64,000 bases of DNA, from assembly GCF_016862915.1 (NCBI RefSeq), contig NZ_BONW01000008.1, positions 124,001 through 188,000 on the forward strand, written 5' to 3'. Source of the stretch: Plantactinospora endophytica. Lineage in GTDB: Bacteria > Actinomycetota > Actinomycetes > Mycobacteriales > Micromonosporaceae. A model generated the notes under the pieces. It ran no database searches. It was not told the DNA's origin and worked only from the letters and a program-made list of their open reading frames with translations. This document shows, piece by piece, positions 43,142 to 51,894 of the stretch (within the stretch, counting starts at the first letter, position 1; each line of letters begins with the position of its first letter). The translations under genes were made by a program, and so were the position numbers.

Positions 43142-44248
43142 ATGAGCGACCAACTGACCACTGACGAGCCGTACGGCCGGCTGGAGACGGTGCACATCTT
43201 CCCCGACGCGATGCCGACCGGGGTCAGCGTCTCCCGGCAGGGGCGGATCTTCGTCAACTTCCCGCACTGGGGCGACCAGGTCGAGGCCACCGTCGCCGAG
43301 GTACGGGACGGGACCTGCCGGCCCTATCCGGACCAGGACTGGAACAACCCGGCCGGCGACGACGACGCCGGCTCGTTCGTCTCGGTGCAGAGCGTGGTCG
43401 TCGACCCGACCGACCGGCTCTGGGTGCTCGACACCGGCCGACCGATGTTCCGACCGGCCCGCCCCGGCGGCCCCAAGCTGGTCTGCGTCGACCTCGACAC
43501 CGACCTGGTCACCCAGACCATCCTGTTTCCCGAGGACGTGGCCCTGCCGACGTCGTACCTCAACGACGTCCGGTTCGACCTGCGCCGCCGATCGGCCGGG
43601 GTCGCCTTCCTCACCGACTCGTCCAACTCCGGTCCGAACGGGATCGTCGTGGTGGACCTGGCCAGCGGAAGCGCCTGGCGTCGGCTGCACGACCATCCGT
43701 CCACCAAGGCCGAACCGCCGGCCACGTTCCGGCCGCTGGTCGAGGGGCGGCCGTTCGTGGTCTGCCCGCCCGACGGCCCGCCCAGCCCGGTCGCGATCGG
43801 CTCCGACGGGATCGCGCTCTCGGCCGACGGCAGCCGCCTCTACTACTGCCCGCTCGCCTCCCGCCGGTTCTACAGCGTCTCGGTGGACGCCCTGGTCGAC
43901 CGGTCGCTGGACGACGCCGAGGTGGCCGGGACGATCCGCGACGAGGGCGACAAGGGGTCCGGCTCCGACGGCCTGGAGGCCGACGACGCGGGCCGGCTCT
44001 ACCTCGGCGCGTACGAGCAGAACGCCATCCTGCGCCGGCACCCCGACGGCCGGTTCGACACCCTGGTACGCGACCCGCGACTGCTCTGGCCGGACACCAT
44101 GTCGATCAGTGTGGACGGTTACCTCTACGTCACCGCCAACCAGTACCACCGGCAGCCCGACTACTCCGGCGGGGTGGACCGGCGCCGCCGGCCGTACGCC
44201 CTGTTCCGGGTCGGCATAGACGCCGGCCCGGTGACACTGGTGCCCTGA
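43142..44248 (+). CDS. Major royal jelly/Yellow-like beta-propeller protein
   Basis: A 368-residue protein without an obvious signal peptide. Repeated blade-like segments (MPTGVSVSRQGRIFVNFPHWGDQ, PTDRLWVLDTG, SYLNDVRFDLRR, GSDGLEADDAGRLYLGAYEQNAI, WPDTMSISVDGYLYVTANQYHRQP) match the MRJP/Yellow family beta-propeller, found in bacteria with unclear function, possibly lactonase-like. ATG 43142 is chosen because homology begins shortly after it. Confidence 0.85.
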   Translation: MSDQLTTDEPYGRLETVHIFPDAMPTGVSVSRQGRIFVNFPHWGDQVEATVAEVRDGTCRPYPDQDWNNPAGDDDAGSFVSVQSVVVDPTDRLWVLDTGRPMFRPARPGGPKLVCVDLDTDLVTQTILFPEDVALPTSYLNDVRFDLRRRSAGVAFLTDSSNSGPNGIVVVDLASGSAWRRLHDHPSTKAEPPATFRPLVEGRPFVVCPPDGPPSPVAIGSDGIALSADGSRLYYCPLASRRFYSVSVDALVDRSLDDAEVAGTIRDEGDKGSGSDGLEADDAGRLYLGAYEQNAILRRHPDGRFDTLVRDPRLLWPDTMSISVDGYLYVTANQYHRQPDYSGGVDRRRRPYALFRVGIDAGPVTLVP

Positions 44249-44290
44249 CGTCGGCGCGATTGCCCTGACGTCGGCACGGTTGCCCTGATC
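44241..44290. repeat. 20-bp direct repeat, 2.5 copies, at the end of the MRJP gene
   Basis: Units 44241-44260 and 44261-44280 (TGCCCTGACGTCGGC core) plus TGCCCTGATC start within the last codons of the gene and run downstream of its stop at 44248. Confidence 0.9.
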
Positions 44291-44566
44291 AGAGTTCACT
44301 TGATCACGCGGTAGTGATCAACGACAATGTCGAGGGTGGAACCGACCATCCTCCGACATCGAGGATCCGCCGGTGGCGGTACGAAGTTTTCCGTTCCGGG
44401 CCGACCCGATCGGGTTGCGGTAACGAGCTATTCGGGCGGCGCGAACAAGCTCTTCGGTCGCATCCGCAACGATTCCCGCGTCGTTTCCTTCCTGGAAAAC
44501 TTCACTGTGAGCCCACCCGCAAGTTCCACGTAATGTGGCGAGCGGTGATCGGGAAGGGAGCCGGAC
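44249..44566. other. 318-base intergenic region before the ketosynthase cluster
   Basis: Holds the end of the 20-bp repeat, a perfect palindrome at 44300-44321 and a stretch of lower GC (about 44325-44540) likely to contain the cluster promoter. A 68-codon ORF (44327-44533) has no ribosome-binding site or recognisable content and is not called. Confidence 0.55.
44300..44321. promoter_or_regulatory. Perfect palindrome, probable operator of the ketosynthase cluster
   Basis: TTGATCAC (44300-44307) and GTGATCAA (44314-44321) are exact inverted repeats around GCGGTA. The site is AT-rich against a GC-rich background and about 245 bases upstream of the acyl carrier protein start. The GntR/FadR-like or TetR-like look is a guess, and no cognate regulator is adjacent. 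Confidence 0.55.
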
Positions 44567-44827
44567 TTGGCACAGCGAGGCGTGGTGTCGGCCGCGGTCC
44601 TACGGGACCTGGCGGCGGAGATCTTCGAGGTCAATCCGGACGAGATAACCGAGGGTGCGGCCTTCTACGAGGACCTCGGGATCGACTCCGTGCAGAAGGT
44701 CGAGTTCGTCGTACGCATCGAGCGGCAGCTCGGCGTACGGCTGACCGACGAGGAGGCGGCCGGGCTACAGGACTTCGGCGACACGCTCGCCGTACTCCGG
44801 GATCGGGGCATCTCCGTTGGACCGTGA
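44567..44827 (+). CDS. Acyl carrier protein
   Basis: An 86-residue carrier protein with phosphopantetheine site DLGIDSVQKVEF (Ser41). Start is TTG at 44567, 6 bases after a GGGAAGGGAG site; an internal GTG is less well placed. First gene of a four-gene cluster. The next ketosynthase begins 11 bases before its stop, so the two are translationally coupled. It should carry the acyl chain elongated by the ketosynthases. Confidence 0.9.
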   Translation: MAQRGVVSAAVLRDLAAEIFEVNPDEITEGAAFYEDLGIDSVQKVEFVVRIERQLGVRLTDEEAAGLQDFGDTLAVLRDRGISVGP

Positions 44828-46040
44828 CCGTACCGGCCGCCCGGCCGTGGCGGTCTCCGGCGTCGGCGCGGTCTCCGCCGCCGGCCTCGGCGCGGACGCG
44901 CTCTGGACGGCGGTGACCGAACGGCGGGTGCTGACCGGCCCGGTCACCCGCTTCGACATGTCCCGCTACCCGGCCCGGTGCGGCGCCGAGGTACCGGCCG
45001 GCGCCGTGGCCGACCTCGACGCGATGGTCCCCGGCCACGAGTCGCTGGCCGCCCGGTTCCTCGCCGCGGGCGCTCTGGAGGCGCTCCGGCACGCCGGGAT
45101 TCCGGAGCAGGGGCGCGGGCGCCTACTCGGCGTCTTCGTCGGCACCGTGATGGCCACCCGACCGGTGCTGGACCGGGGCATCGGGTCCGGCCGGCTCGAC
45201 GTGCCCGGACGGACCTGGGCCGACCCGGACGCGCTGCTGGCGACACTCCGCGAGGTGGTCACGGTCACCGGGCCGACGGTGCTGTTCGCACCCGGCTGCG
45301 CGGCCGGGAACAGTGCGGTCGCGGCCGGCGCCCGCGCGGTCGCGGCCGGCGAGGTCGACGTCGCGGTCTGCGGCGGCGTCTCCGAACTCTCGCTGGAGAT
45401 CCTCGCCATGTTCACCTCGCTGCGCGCCCTCGCGGTGGACACCGTCCGGCCGTTCGACGTCAACCGGCGCGGCACCATCCCCGGGGAGGGCGCCGGAGTG
45501 CTGGTCCTGGAACGGGTCGACCGGCTCGTGGCCCGGGGCGGCCGGCCGCTGGCCCGGATCCTCGCCTGCGCCGCCGCGGCCGACGCGCACAATCCCACCC
45601 AGCCGCACCCGGACGGCAACGGACTGGTCTCGACAATCCACGGCTGTCTCGACCGCGCCCGGCTGACCAGCGACGACGTGGACTGGGTCTGTGCACACGG
45701 CACCGGCACCCAGGCCAGCGACGGGATCGAGGCCCGGGCGGTGGCCAAGGCACTGGCCGGCCGACGTCGGCCGGTGGTCAGCTCGATCAAGGGCCAGTTC
45801 GGGCACGCCGAGGGAGCCGCCGCCGCACTGGAGGCGATCGTCGCGGTGCGGGCCCTGGCCGACGGACTGGTGCCGGGCAACGTCACCCTGGTCGAGCCCG
45901 ACCCGGCCTGCGGCGGCATCGACCTGGTCGAGCCGGCCGGCCGGCGCGCCCCGCTCGGGGTGGTGCTGAGCCAGGCGTTCGGCTTCGGCGGCGGCGTCTC
46001 GACCGTACTGCTCGGAAGGGGCGACCGTGCCACCGGTTGA
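44817..46040 (+). CDS. Beta-ketoacyl synthase (KS-alpha, complete catalytic site)
   Basis: A 407-residue thiolase-fold condensing enzyme with all catalytic residues: Cys161 in FAPGCAAGN, His294 in CAHGTGTQASD, Lys325 and His330 in SSIKGQFGHAEG. It resembles KAS II/type II polyketide KS-alpha. TTG start overlapping the ACP end. It performs Claisen condensation on ACP-bound chains, presumably as a heterodimer with the next gene's product. Confidence 0.9.
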   Translation: MDRDRTGRPAVAVSGVGAVSAAGLGADALWTAVTERRVLTGPVTRFDMSRYPARCGAEVPAGAVADLDAMVPGHESLAARFLAAGALEALRHAGIPEQGRGRLLGVFVGTVMATRPVLDRGIGSGRLDVPGRTWADPDALLATLREVVTVTGPTVLFAPGCAAGNSAVAAGARAVAAGEVDVAVCGGVSELSLEILAMFTSLRALAVDTVRPFDVNRRGTIPGEGAGVLVLERVDRLVARGGRPLARILACAAAADAHNPTQPHPDGNGLVSTIHGCLDRARLTSDDVDWVCAHGTGTQASDGIEARAVAKALAGRRRPVVSSIKGQFGHAEGAAAALEAIVAVRALADGLVPGNVTLVEPDPACGGIDLVEPAGRRAPLGVVLSQAFGFGGGVSTVLLGRGDRATG

Positions 46041-46106
46041 CGACTGTCCGGCCGCCGTACTGCTCGGAAGGGGCGACCGTGCCACCCGTTGACGACTGTC
46101 TGGCCG
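46003..46106 (+). repeat. 52-bp tandem duplication across the KS-alpha/KS-beta junction
   Basis: Units 46003-46054 and 46055-46106 differ at very few bases and each contains GGAAGGGG followed by GACCGTG. The period of 52 is not a multiple of three, so the first GTG (46027) leads to a 21-codon frame ending at a stop, while the second GTG (46079) opens KS-beta. Confidence 0.92.
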
Positions 46107-47215
46107 TACGCGGCCTGGGACTGCGGCTGCCCGGCGTGGCCGACGCGGCGGACCTGGCCCGGCTGGTCGCCGGAGGGCCGCTGCCGCCGGTGCCGCTGCG
46201 CCGCTTCGAGGCCCCGGACACCGACCTCGGGCCGGTCGACCGCCGGACGCAGGCCCCGGTCGAGCCCCGGATCCCGGCCGCCGTCGCCGGGCGGGGACTG
46301 CGGGCCCTGCCGCCCGAGTCGCTGCTCGCGCTGGCGGCTGCGGCCGACGCCGGTACGGCTGCGGCCGGCGGCCCGCCCGACCGGTGGCTCGCGCCGTCGG
46401 TGCTCGACCCGGCGGACGCCGGCCCGGCGGCGGTACTCTGGGCCAGTTCGAGCGCGGGGCTGACCGAGTACGCCACCATCTGCGTGGAAGCCTCCACTCT
46501 CGACCCCGGCCTGAGCAGCCCGATCATCGGCCCCGCCTCGGCGTTCAACGGGCCGGCGGCGACCGTCTCCATCCGACTCGGCATCGACGGCCCGAACGAG
46601 ACACTCACCGGCGGTACGACCGCCGGGCTGGCCGCGCTGGTCGAGGCGGCCCGGCTGGTGTCGTACGGCGACGCGGCGCGGGCCCTGGTCGGCGGCTCGG
46701 CGACGGTCAGCCGGTGGAGCGTGGCCGGACTCGCCGACGGGTTCGTCGCAGGCGAGGGCGCCGGCTGTCTGGCGGTGTCACCGGGCCGGGACGGCGAACC
46801 GGGTATCCGGCTCGGACGGTTCCACCGGACCACCCTCGACCGCTCCGACCTGGCGGCCGGGTGCCGTGACCTGCTCCGCACGGTCTGTGGGCCGGCCGGC
46901 GGTCCGGTCGCGGCGGTCGTCTCCACCCTCGACACCGAACTGGTCAGGACACTCGCCGACGACCGGGTCCGGCCGGTCTGGCACCTGGAACGGGCGCTCG
47001 GCGACTTCGGCGCGGCCGGTGGCCTGCTGGCGGCGGCCTGCGCCGTCGCGTACTGCGCCAGCGCTCCGGCGCCGACGAGCGTTCTCGCGCTGGCGATCGA
47101 ACCGTCCGGCAACGCAGCCATCCTGGAGGTCTCATCATGGGGAGCACCAACCTCGTCGAGCGGCTGGTGGGGCGACAACTCGCGTTCGGTCGGGGTGAGC
47201 GGGTCGCCTACCTGA
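46079..47215 (+). CDS. Ketosynthase-like protein lacking the active-site Cys (KS-beta/CLF-like)
   Basis: A 378-residue KS-fold protein. The nucleophile region reads ETLTGGTTAGLAALVEAARLV, with no Cys, and the two catalytic His motifs are replaced, while structural features such as GEGAGCLAV remain. This matches chain-length-factor logic in type II polyketide systems. GTG start with GGAAGGGG upstream. Its last 26 codons overlap the ligase start by 79 bases, a large overlap suggesting that an earlier stop was lost. Confidence 0.82.
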   Translation: MPPVDDCLAVRGLGLRLPGVADAADLARLVAGGPLPPVPLRRFEAPDTDLGPVDRRTQAPVEPRIPAAVAGRGLRALPPESLLALAAAADAGTAAAGGPPDRWLAPSVLDPADAGPAAVLWASSSAGLTEYATICVEASTLDPGLSSPIIGPASAFNGPAATVSIRLGIDGPNETLTGGTTAGLAALVEAARLVSYGDAARALVGGSATVSRWSVAGLADGFVAGEGAGCLAVSPGRDGEPGIRLGRFHRTTLDRSDLAAGCRDLLRTVCGPAGGPVAAVVSTLDTELVRTLADDRVRPVWHLERALGDFGAAGGLLAAACAVAYCASAPAPTSVLALAIEPSGNAAILEVSSWGAPTSSSGWWGDNSRSVGVSGSPT

Positions 47216-49335
47216 CCGGCGCGGGCGGGCGGCTCGGCTACGCGGAGCTGTACCGCGCGGTGCGGGGTTACGCCGCCCGGCTGACCGAGGCCGGGATCGG
47301 TCCCGGCACCCGGGGACTGGTGGTGGCCGACGACGACCTGCCGACCGCGGTGGCGATCCTGGGACTGTGGTGGTGCGGCGCCGTCGCCGTACCGGTGAGT
47401 CCGATGCTGACCGAGGCGGAACTCGCGTTCATCGCCGAGGACTGCCGCGCCGGCTTCCTGCACGCCGACGAACGGGGTGCCGCGCGGGCCGACCAGGCCG
47501 GGCTGGCCGGGCTGCCCCGGGGCGGCGCGGACTGGCTGGACCTCGGTGCGCCGCCGGCACCGCCGCCGGTCAGCCAGCCGCCTTCCCGGGTACTGCTGAT
47601 CCAGTACACCTCGGGCAGCACCGGCAAGCCGAAGGGGGTGCTGCACAGCGCGGCCGGCGTGGCGGGCGTACTCGACGGGTTCGGTCGGATTCTCGACCTC
47701 CGCCCCGACGACCTGGTGCTCTCCACCGCGAAGCTCTCCTTCGGGTACGGCTTCGGCAACTCGCTGCTCTTCCCGCTCGCCGCCGGTGCCGGGGTACTGC
47801 TCAACCAGGGTCCACCCGACGTGTACCGGCTGGCCACGACGATCGCCCGGCACCGCCCGACCGTGCTCTGCTCGGTGCCCCGGGTCTACGCCGCCCTGCT
47901 CGACCGGGCCGGGCAGGGCGACCCGACCGACCAGACCGGCGTTCCCGACCTCGGCTCGGTACGCCTCGCCGTCTCGGCCGGGGAGCACCTGCCGGCGGCC
48001 CTCTGCGCCGACTTCACCGCCACCTTCGGGGTACCGCTGGTCAACGGGCTCGGCGCGACCGAGGTGCTGCACATCGTGCTGGCCACCCGGGGCAGCCAGC
48101 CCGGCTCGACCGGAACACCGGTACCCGGGACGACGGTGAGTGTCCGGGACGACGGCGGCCGGGTCGTGCCGGACGGCACCGAGGGCCGGCTGCACGTGTC
48201 GGGTCCGTCGGTGGCGGTCGGCTACCTGGACCGTCCCGACTCGGCGGCGCGGACCTTCGCCGACGGCGGGGCCTACACCGGCGACATCGTCCGGCAGGAT
48301 CCGGACGGGGACCTGCGCTACCTGTGCCGGCACGACGACCTGATCAACATCGGCGGCTACAAGGTCTCGCCGCTCGACGTCGAGGCGGCGGTCCGGGATC
48401 TCGACGGGCTCGCCCAGTGCGCGGTGGTCGGCGCCCGGGACCAGGCCGGGTTGGAGCAGGCGGTCGCCTACCTGGTACCGGCCGCCGGAGTCGACCCGGG
48501 CACGCTGCGCCGGGCGGCCCGGGCGGCGTTCCGGGCCGGGCTGCCGGCGCACAAGCGTCCCGCCGTCGTCGAGGTGGTCGACGCGTTGCCGACCACCTCG
48601 ACCGGCAAGCTCGCCCGGTTCCAGTTGCGCAACCGGGCCGACGGGCCCGCGACGGTCCGGATGCGGGTACTGCGCGACGGTCCCGGGCGCACGCTGCTCT
48701 GCATCCCGTACGCGGGCGGCTCCTCCGGCGCGTTCACCCGGCTGGCCCGGCACCTGCCCGGCTCCTGGCGGGTGGTGGCCGGCGAGGCCACCTACCGGGA
48801 CGGCGCCACCATCGCCGACGCGGCCCGGGCCTGGTGGCAGGCGGGCACGCCCTACCTCTCGGACGGTGCGGTGCTGTTCGGGCACAGCCTCGGTGCGGTG
48901 CTCGCCGCCGCGATGGCCGACGCCGCCGGAGACGGACTCGGCGGTACCCAGGTGGTCCTCTCCGCCCCGCCGATGCTGCCCGGCACGCAGCGACCGGCGC
49001 TGGTCTCCGAGGACGACGAGACGCTGCTCGCCGGGCTGCGCGACACCGGGCTGCTGCCGACCAGTCAACTCACCTCCGAGGAGATCATCCGACTGCTGCT
49101 GCCCCGGTTCCGCCGGGACATCGCGCTCGCCCCGGACGGCTTCCAGGGCGTACGGTCCCGGGCGGTGCACGTGCTGCTCGGCACCGACGACGGGCTCTGC
49201 ACCCGGGACGCGGTCACCGCCCGGATTCCCGTCGACCGGATCGCCAGCCTGCACATGGTGCCCGGCGACCACTACTTCGTCGCCACCAACCCGGCCCGGA
49301 CCGCCGAGGTGCTCGCCGGGATGTTCCAGGACTGA
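47137..49335 (+). CDS. AMP-dependent acyl/aryl-CoA ligase fused to a thioesterase
   Basis: A 732-residue fusion. Residues about 1-505 form an adenylating ligase with YTSGSTGKPKG (P-loop), VNGLGATE, YTGDIVRQDPDG, INIGGYKVSPLDVE and the C-terminal TSTGKLARFQLR catalytic Lys, closest in style to benzoate-CoA ligases. Residues about 515-732 form a type II thioesterase-like alpha/beta hydrolase with GHSLGA and GDHYF. No carrier domain lies between them. The ligase could load a starter acid and the thioesterase release the product from the neighbouring ACP. ATG 47137 follows GGAGG. Confidence 0.87.
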   Translation: MGSTNLVERLVGRQLAFGRGERVAYLTGAGGRLGYAELYRAVRGYAARLTEAGIGPGTRGLVVADDDLPTAVAILGLWWCGAVAVPVSPMLTEAELAFIAEDCRAGFLHADERGAARADQAGLAGLPRGGADWLDLGAPPAPPPVSQPPSRVLLIQYTSGSTGKPKGVLHSAAGVAGVLDGFGRILDLRPDDLVLSTAKLSFGYGFGNSLLFPLAAGAGVLLNQGPPDVYRLATTIARHRPTVLCSVPRVYAALLDRAGQGDPTDQTGVPDLGSVRLAVSAGEHLPAALCADFTATFGVPLVNGLGATEVLHIVLATRGSQPGSTGTPVPGTTVSVRDDGGRVVPDGTEGRLHVSGPSVAVGYLDRPDSAARTFADGGAYTGDIVRQDPDGDLRYLCRHDDLINIGGYKVSPLDVEAAVRDLDGLAQCAVVGARDQAGLEQAVAYLVPAAGVDPGTLRRAARAAFRAGLPAHKRPAVVEVVDALPTTSTGKLARFQLRNRADGPATVRMRVLRDGPGRTLLCIPYAGGSSGAFTRLARHLPGSWRVVAGEATYRDGATIADAARAWWQAGTPYLSDGAVLFGHSLGAVLAAAMADAAGDGLGGTQVVLSAPPMLPGTQRPALVSEDDETLLAGLRDTGLLPTSQLTSEEIIRLLLPRFRRDIALAPDGFQGVRSRAVHVLLGTDDGLCTRDAVTARIPVDRIASLHMVPGDHYFVATNPARTAEVLAGMFQD

Positions 49336-49398
49336 GCGCGGCCGACGTCGAGGAGTCGTCCGACGAGGCTGTCGTGGACGGCGACGGTCCGGAACGGT

Positions 49399-49429
49399 GC
49401 CGGCCGGGCGTGATACTGCCCCGGCCGGC
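49399..49429. terminator. Terminator hairpin between convergent genes
   Basis: GCCGGCCGGG (49399-49408) and CCCGGCCGGC (49420-49429) form a perfect 10-bp stem with an 11-base loop, ending transcription of the ketosynthase cluster and of the DUF4331 gene. Confidence 0.75.
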
Positions 49430-49430
49430 G

Positions 49431-50465
49431 TCAGCGAGCCGCGACGACGTACGGGAAACGGTCGCTGCGGGCGCTGGCGTTCTGCTGGGCGGTCAGCCCG
49501 GCGGTGGTGGCCCGGTTCAGGATCAGCGAGAACATCGTCTCCGGCGCGTTGCAGGCCAGGGTACGGCCGTTGAAGCCGTTGAAGCCGTAGTTCGCCGGGG
49601 TGCCGGTCCGGTACGGCAGCAGGTCCGGCAACAGCCGCTCGGCGACCTGCCGGCCGTACCCGGGCGGGTCGAGCGAGGTGCCGTTCGCGGCCACCACTCC
49701 GGCGACGAGGCGGGCGATCCGGTCGCCGTCGGCGCTGGCGTCGGTCTCTGGGTGCCCGAGGTTGGCGCTGCCGGACCAGTCGGTGTCGACGGGCTGGCGC
49801 AGGATCGGCCAGACCATCGGGTGGCCGAAGCGGTTGACCTGGCGCCAGCCGCCCGCGTCGGTGGCCAGCTTGCTGGTGATCCAGGTGCAGATGTCGCGGT
49901 TGGCGCCGATCCCCGGGTCGTCGTCGCCGATCTCCAGCACGATGGACTGGATGGTGGTGTCGGCGAAGCTGTTCTTGGCGGCGTCCGACCGCCAGCCGGT
50001 CAGGTCCAGCCGGGCGCCGTCCTTCACCGCCGAGCCGATCGCGGCGAGCAGCGTCAGGTCGATGTAGAACGGGTCGACCGCCCGGCCGGCCCACAGCCGC
50101 AGCCCGTTCGGCCCCGAGATCACGTTCCCGGTACGCCCCTGCGCGATCAACTCGCCGGTCGCCGTGTCGTCGGGCGCCTCCGCCCCGGTCAGCAGGTGCA
50201 GCCGGACGTCCTGCTCGCCACCGGCCCGGTCGGGCTCGTCGAAGCTGACCCGGTAGGTGAGGTTCTCCACCGTCGCGCCGTCGAGATGCACCTTGAACTC
50301 GTACCGGGCCTCGGGATGGAAGCCCGGCTTGGCGTCCTTGCCGGCGGCCGAGCTGTTCAGGTTCATGACCAGGACGGTCCCGTTCTCGCCCGGGAAGACG
50401 TACTGGTCGGTCAGGTCGAGCCGGGTGTCCTGGAGGGCGAGCGGCGAGTCGAGGTGGTGCGACAC
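49431..50465 (-). CDS. DUF4331-family protein
   Basis: A 344-residue protein beginning SHHLDSPLALQDTRLDLTDQYVFPGENGTVLVMNLN, the signature of DUF4331, with DPFYIDLTLL and NSFADTTIQSIVLEI further on. Function is unknown; members occur as cytoplasmic or exported beta-rich proteins. GTG start at 50465 with AGGAGT upstream. Stand-alone gene, convergent with the ketosynthase cluster. Confidence 0.88.
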   Translation of the reverse strand: MSHHLDSPLALQDTRLDLTDQYVFPGENGTVLVMNLNSSAAGKDAKPGFHPEARYEFKVHLDGATVENLTYRVSFDEPDRAGGEQDVRLHLLTGAEAPDDTATGELIAQGRTGNVISGPNGLRLWAGRAVDPFYIDLTLLAAIGSAVKDGARLDLTGWRSDAAKNSFADTTIQSIVLEIGDDDPGIGANRDICTWITSKLATDAGGWRQVNRFGHPMVWPILRQPVDTDWSGSANLGHPETDASADGDRIARLVAGVVAANGTSLDPPGYGRQVAERLLPDLLPYRTGTPANYGFNGFNGRTLACNAPETMFSLILNRATTAGLTAQQNASARSDRFPYVVAAR

Positions 50466-50587
50466 GGGTACTCCTGGCCTGGGCGACGGTAGGACTCCTG
50501 TCTACAAGGTGACCTGCCCAGTTCGTGGAGTTATGGGCGAACCAGGCGCTGCGACACCGGCCGCCGCGCCGTTCACCGGCTCGGCCC

Positions 50588-51808
50588 CTAGTCGCTGACC
50601 ACCGGGCCGGTGTCCCACTCGTCGCCCTCGCCGCGCCGGTCGGCCTCGCCGAGCCGGCCACCTCCGGTCTCGAGCTGTTCGTCCGGGCCGACCCCGGAGA
50701 ACTCACCCCTGCCCTGCCGGCGCAGGATGAGCTGTTCGACCAGGCTGACCGCGATGATCACCAGGGTCAGGACGATCAGCGCGGCCAGGCCCGGCGTCAG
50801 CATGGCGAGCGGAAGCATCAGCAGGCAGAGCAGCCCCGCGCCGAGCCGGCGCCAGGCCACCTGCCGGTGGATCCGCCAGTGCGTGTAGGCGAACGTGATG
50901 AGGAAGAGCGCGGCACCGCCGCAGAGCAGGGCGGCGTCGCTGGGCAGCAACGGTTGGTCCGGGGCCGACACCACCTCGGCCAGCCCGACCGCCGCGGCGA
51001 TCACGCCGGAGCTGAACAGCAGGTGGCCGTAGAGCAGGATGGACCGGCGTACGTCGCCCTGGTTCTCGGCGCGGGCGATCGCCCGGCGGAACGCCCACAT
51101 CCCGTAGACGAAGTACGCCCACCAGAGCGCGCAGGCGAACGCGTACGACGCGCCGATCGCGAAGAGTCGGGCGGCGGTCAGTCGCTCGGTCGACGCCACC
51201 GCGCCCACCTCGAGGACGGACTCGCCGAGCACCAGGATCAGCAGCAGCCCGTACCGGTGGGTGTAGTGCAGTGGCAGCAGGCGTACCCGGCCCAGGTGCC
51301 GGCGCAGAATCCACGGGCTGGAGACGTCGAGCAGCGAGGCGATCGCCCAGAGGACGGTCCGGGTGGTTCCGGAGGTCAGCCCGCCGGCCAGCAGCAGCGG
51401 CCCGGCCACGATCGAGCCCACCCCGAACGGGCCGAGGAAGAAGGCCCGCCACTGGTGCAGGTTCTGTAGCGCCAGCCCGGCCAGCAGAAACCGGATCGTG
51501 AGGTACGCGCAACCGAAGAGCAGCCCACGGTCGCCGTACGCGCCGGGGATGGCCAGCGCCAGGACCAGGTTGCCGAGCCCGAGCGCGAAGATCCCCACCC
51601 GGTCCCGGGCGTTGCCGATGTCGCGCTGGTTGGCGTAGACGGTGGTGCCGACCCAGGTCCAGTAGATCGAGACGAACAGGATGAGTACCTGCGTGGTGCC
51701 CAGCCAGTCGTGGTTGCGGCGCAGCAGCGCGGAGAGCTGGATCACCGCGAAGACGAAGGCAAGATCGAAGAAGAGTTCCTCCCAGGTCACCCCCTTGTCC
51801 CGTCGCAC
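50588..51808 (-). CDS. ltrA: Low-temperature-requirement protein A (LtrA) family membrane protein
   Basis: A 406-residue protein with about ten to twelve membrane helices and the family opening VTWEELFFDLAFVFAVIQLSALLRRN, plus YTHRYGLLLILVLGESVLEVGA. LtrA was named in Listeria for growth at low temperature; its molecular role is unknown. Start at 51808 (MRRDKGVTWEELFFD). Confidence 0.9.
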   Translation of the reverse strand: MRRDKGVTWEELFFDLAFVFAVIQLSALLRRNHDWLGTTQVLILFVSIYWTWVGTTVYANQRDIGNARDRVGIFALGLGNLVLALAIPGAYGDRGLLFGCAYLTIRFLLAGLALQNLHQWRAFFLGPFGVGSIVAGPLLLAGGLTSGTTRTVLWAIASLLDVSSPWILRRHLGRVRLLPLHYTHRYGLLLILVLGESVLEVGAVASTERLTAARLFAIGASYAFACALWWAYFVYGMWAFRRAIARAENQGDVRRSILLYGHLLFSSGVIAAAVGLAEVVSAPDQPLLPSDAALLCGGAALFLITFAYTHWRIHRQVAWRRLGAGLLCLLMLPLAMLTPGLAALIVLTLVIIAVSLVEQLILRRQGRGEFSGVGPDEQLETGGGRLGEADRRGEGDEWDTGPVVSD

Positions 51809-51894
51809 GGCCCCAACATACGATCACAATTGGCCGCTCTGCCGGACTTGTTCCGATCCTGGCCGTACCGCCGACGACCAGTCGACGTCCCCGC

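Noticed and set aside
44327-44533. 68-codon ORF before the ACP gene
   Set aside because: No ribosome-binding site, atypical composition, and placed where the promoter of the cluster should be.
44567-49335. Housekeeping fatty acid synthase genes
   Set aside because: The second KS lacks Cys and His residues and a ligase-thioesterase fusion replaces FabD/FabG, so a primary FAS locus does not fit.
45883-50706. A 1,607-codon uninterrupted frame on the minus strand
   Set aside because: It lies antisense to KS, KS-beta and ligase genes whose motifs are clear. Long antisense frames are common at this GC content, and its product is low-complexity Arg/Pro/Gly-rich with no domain.
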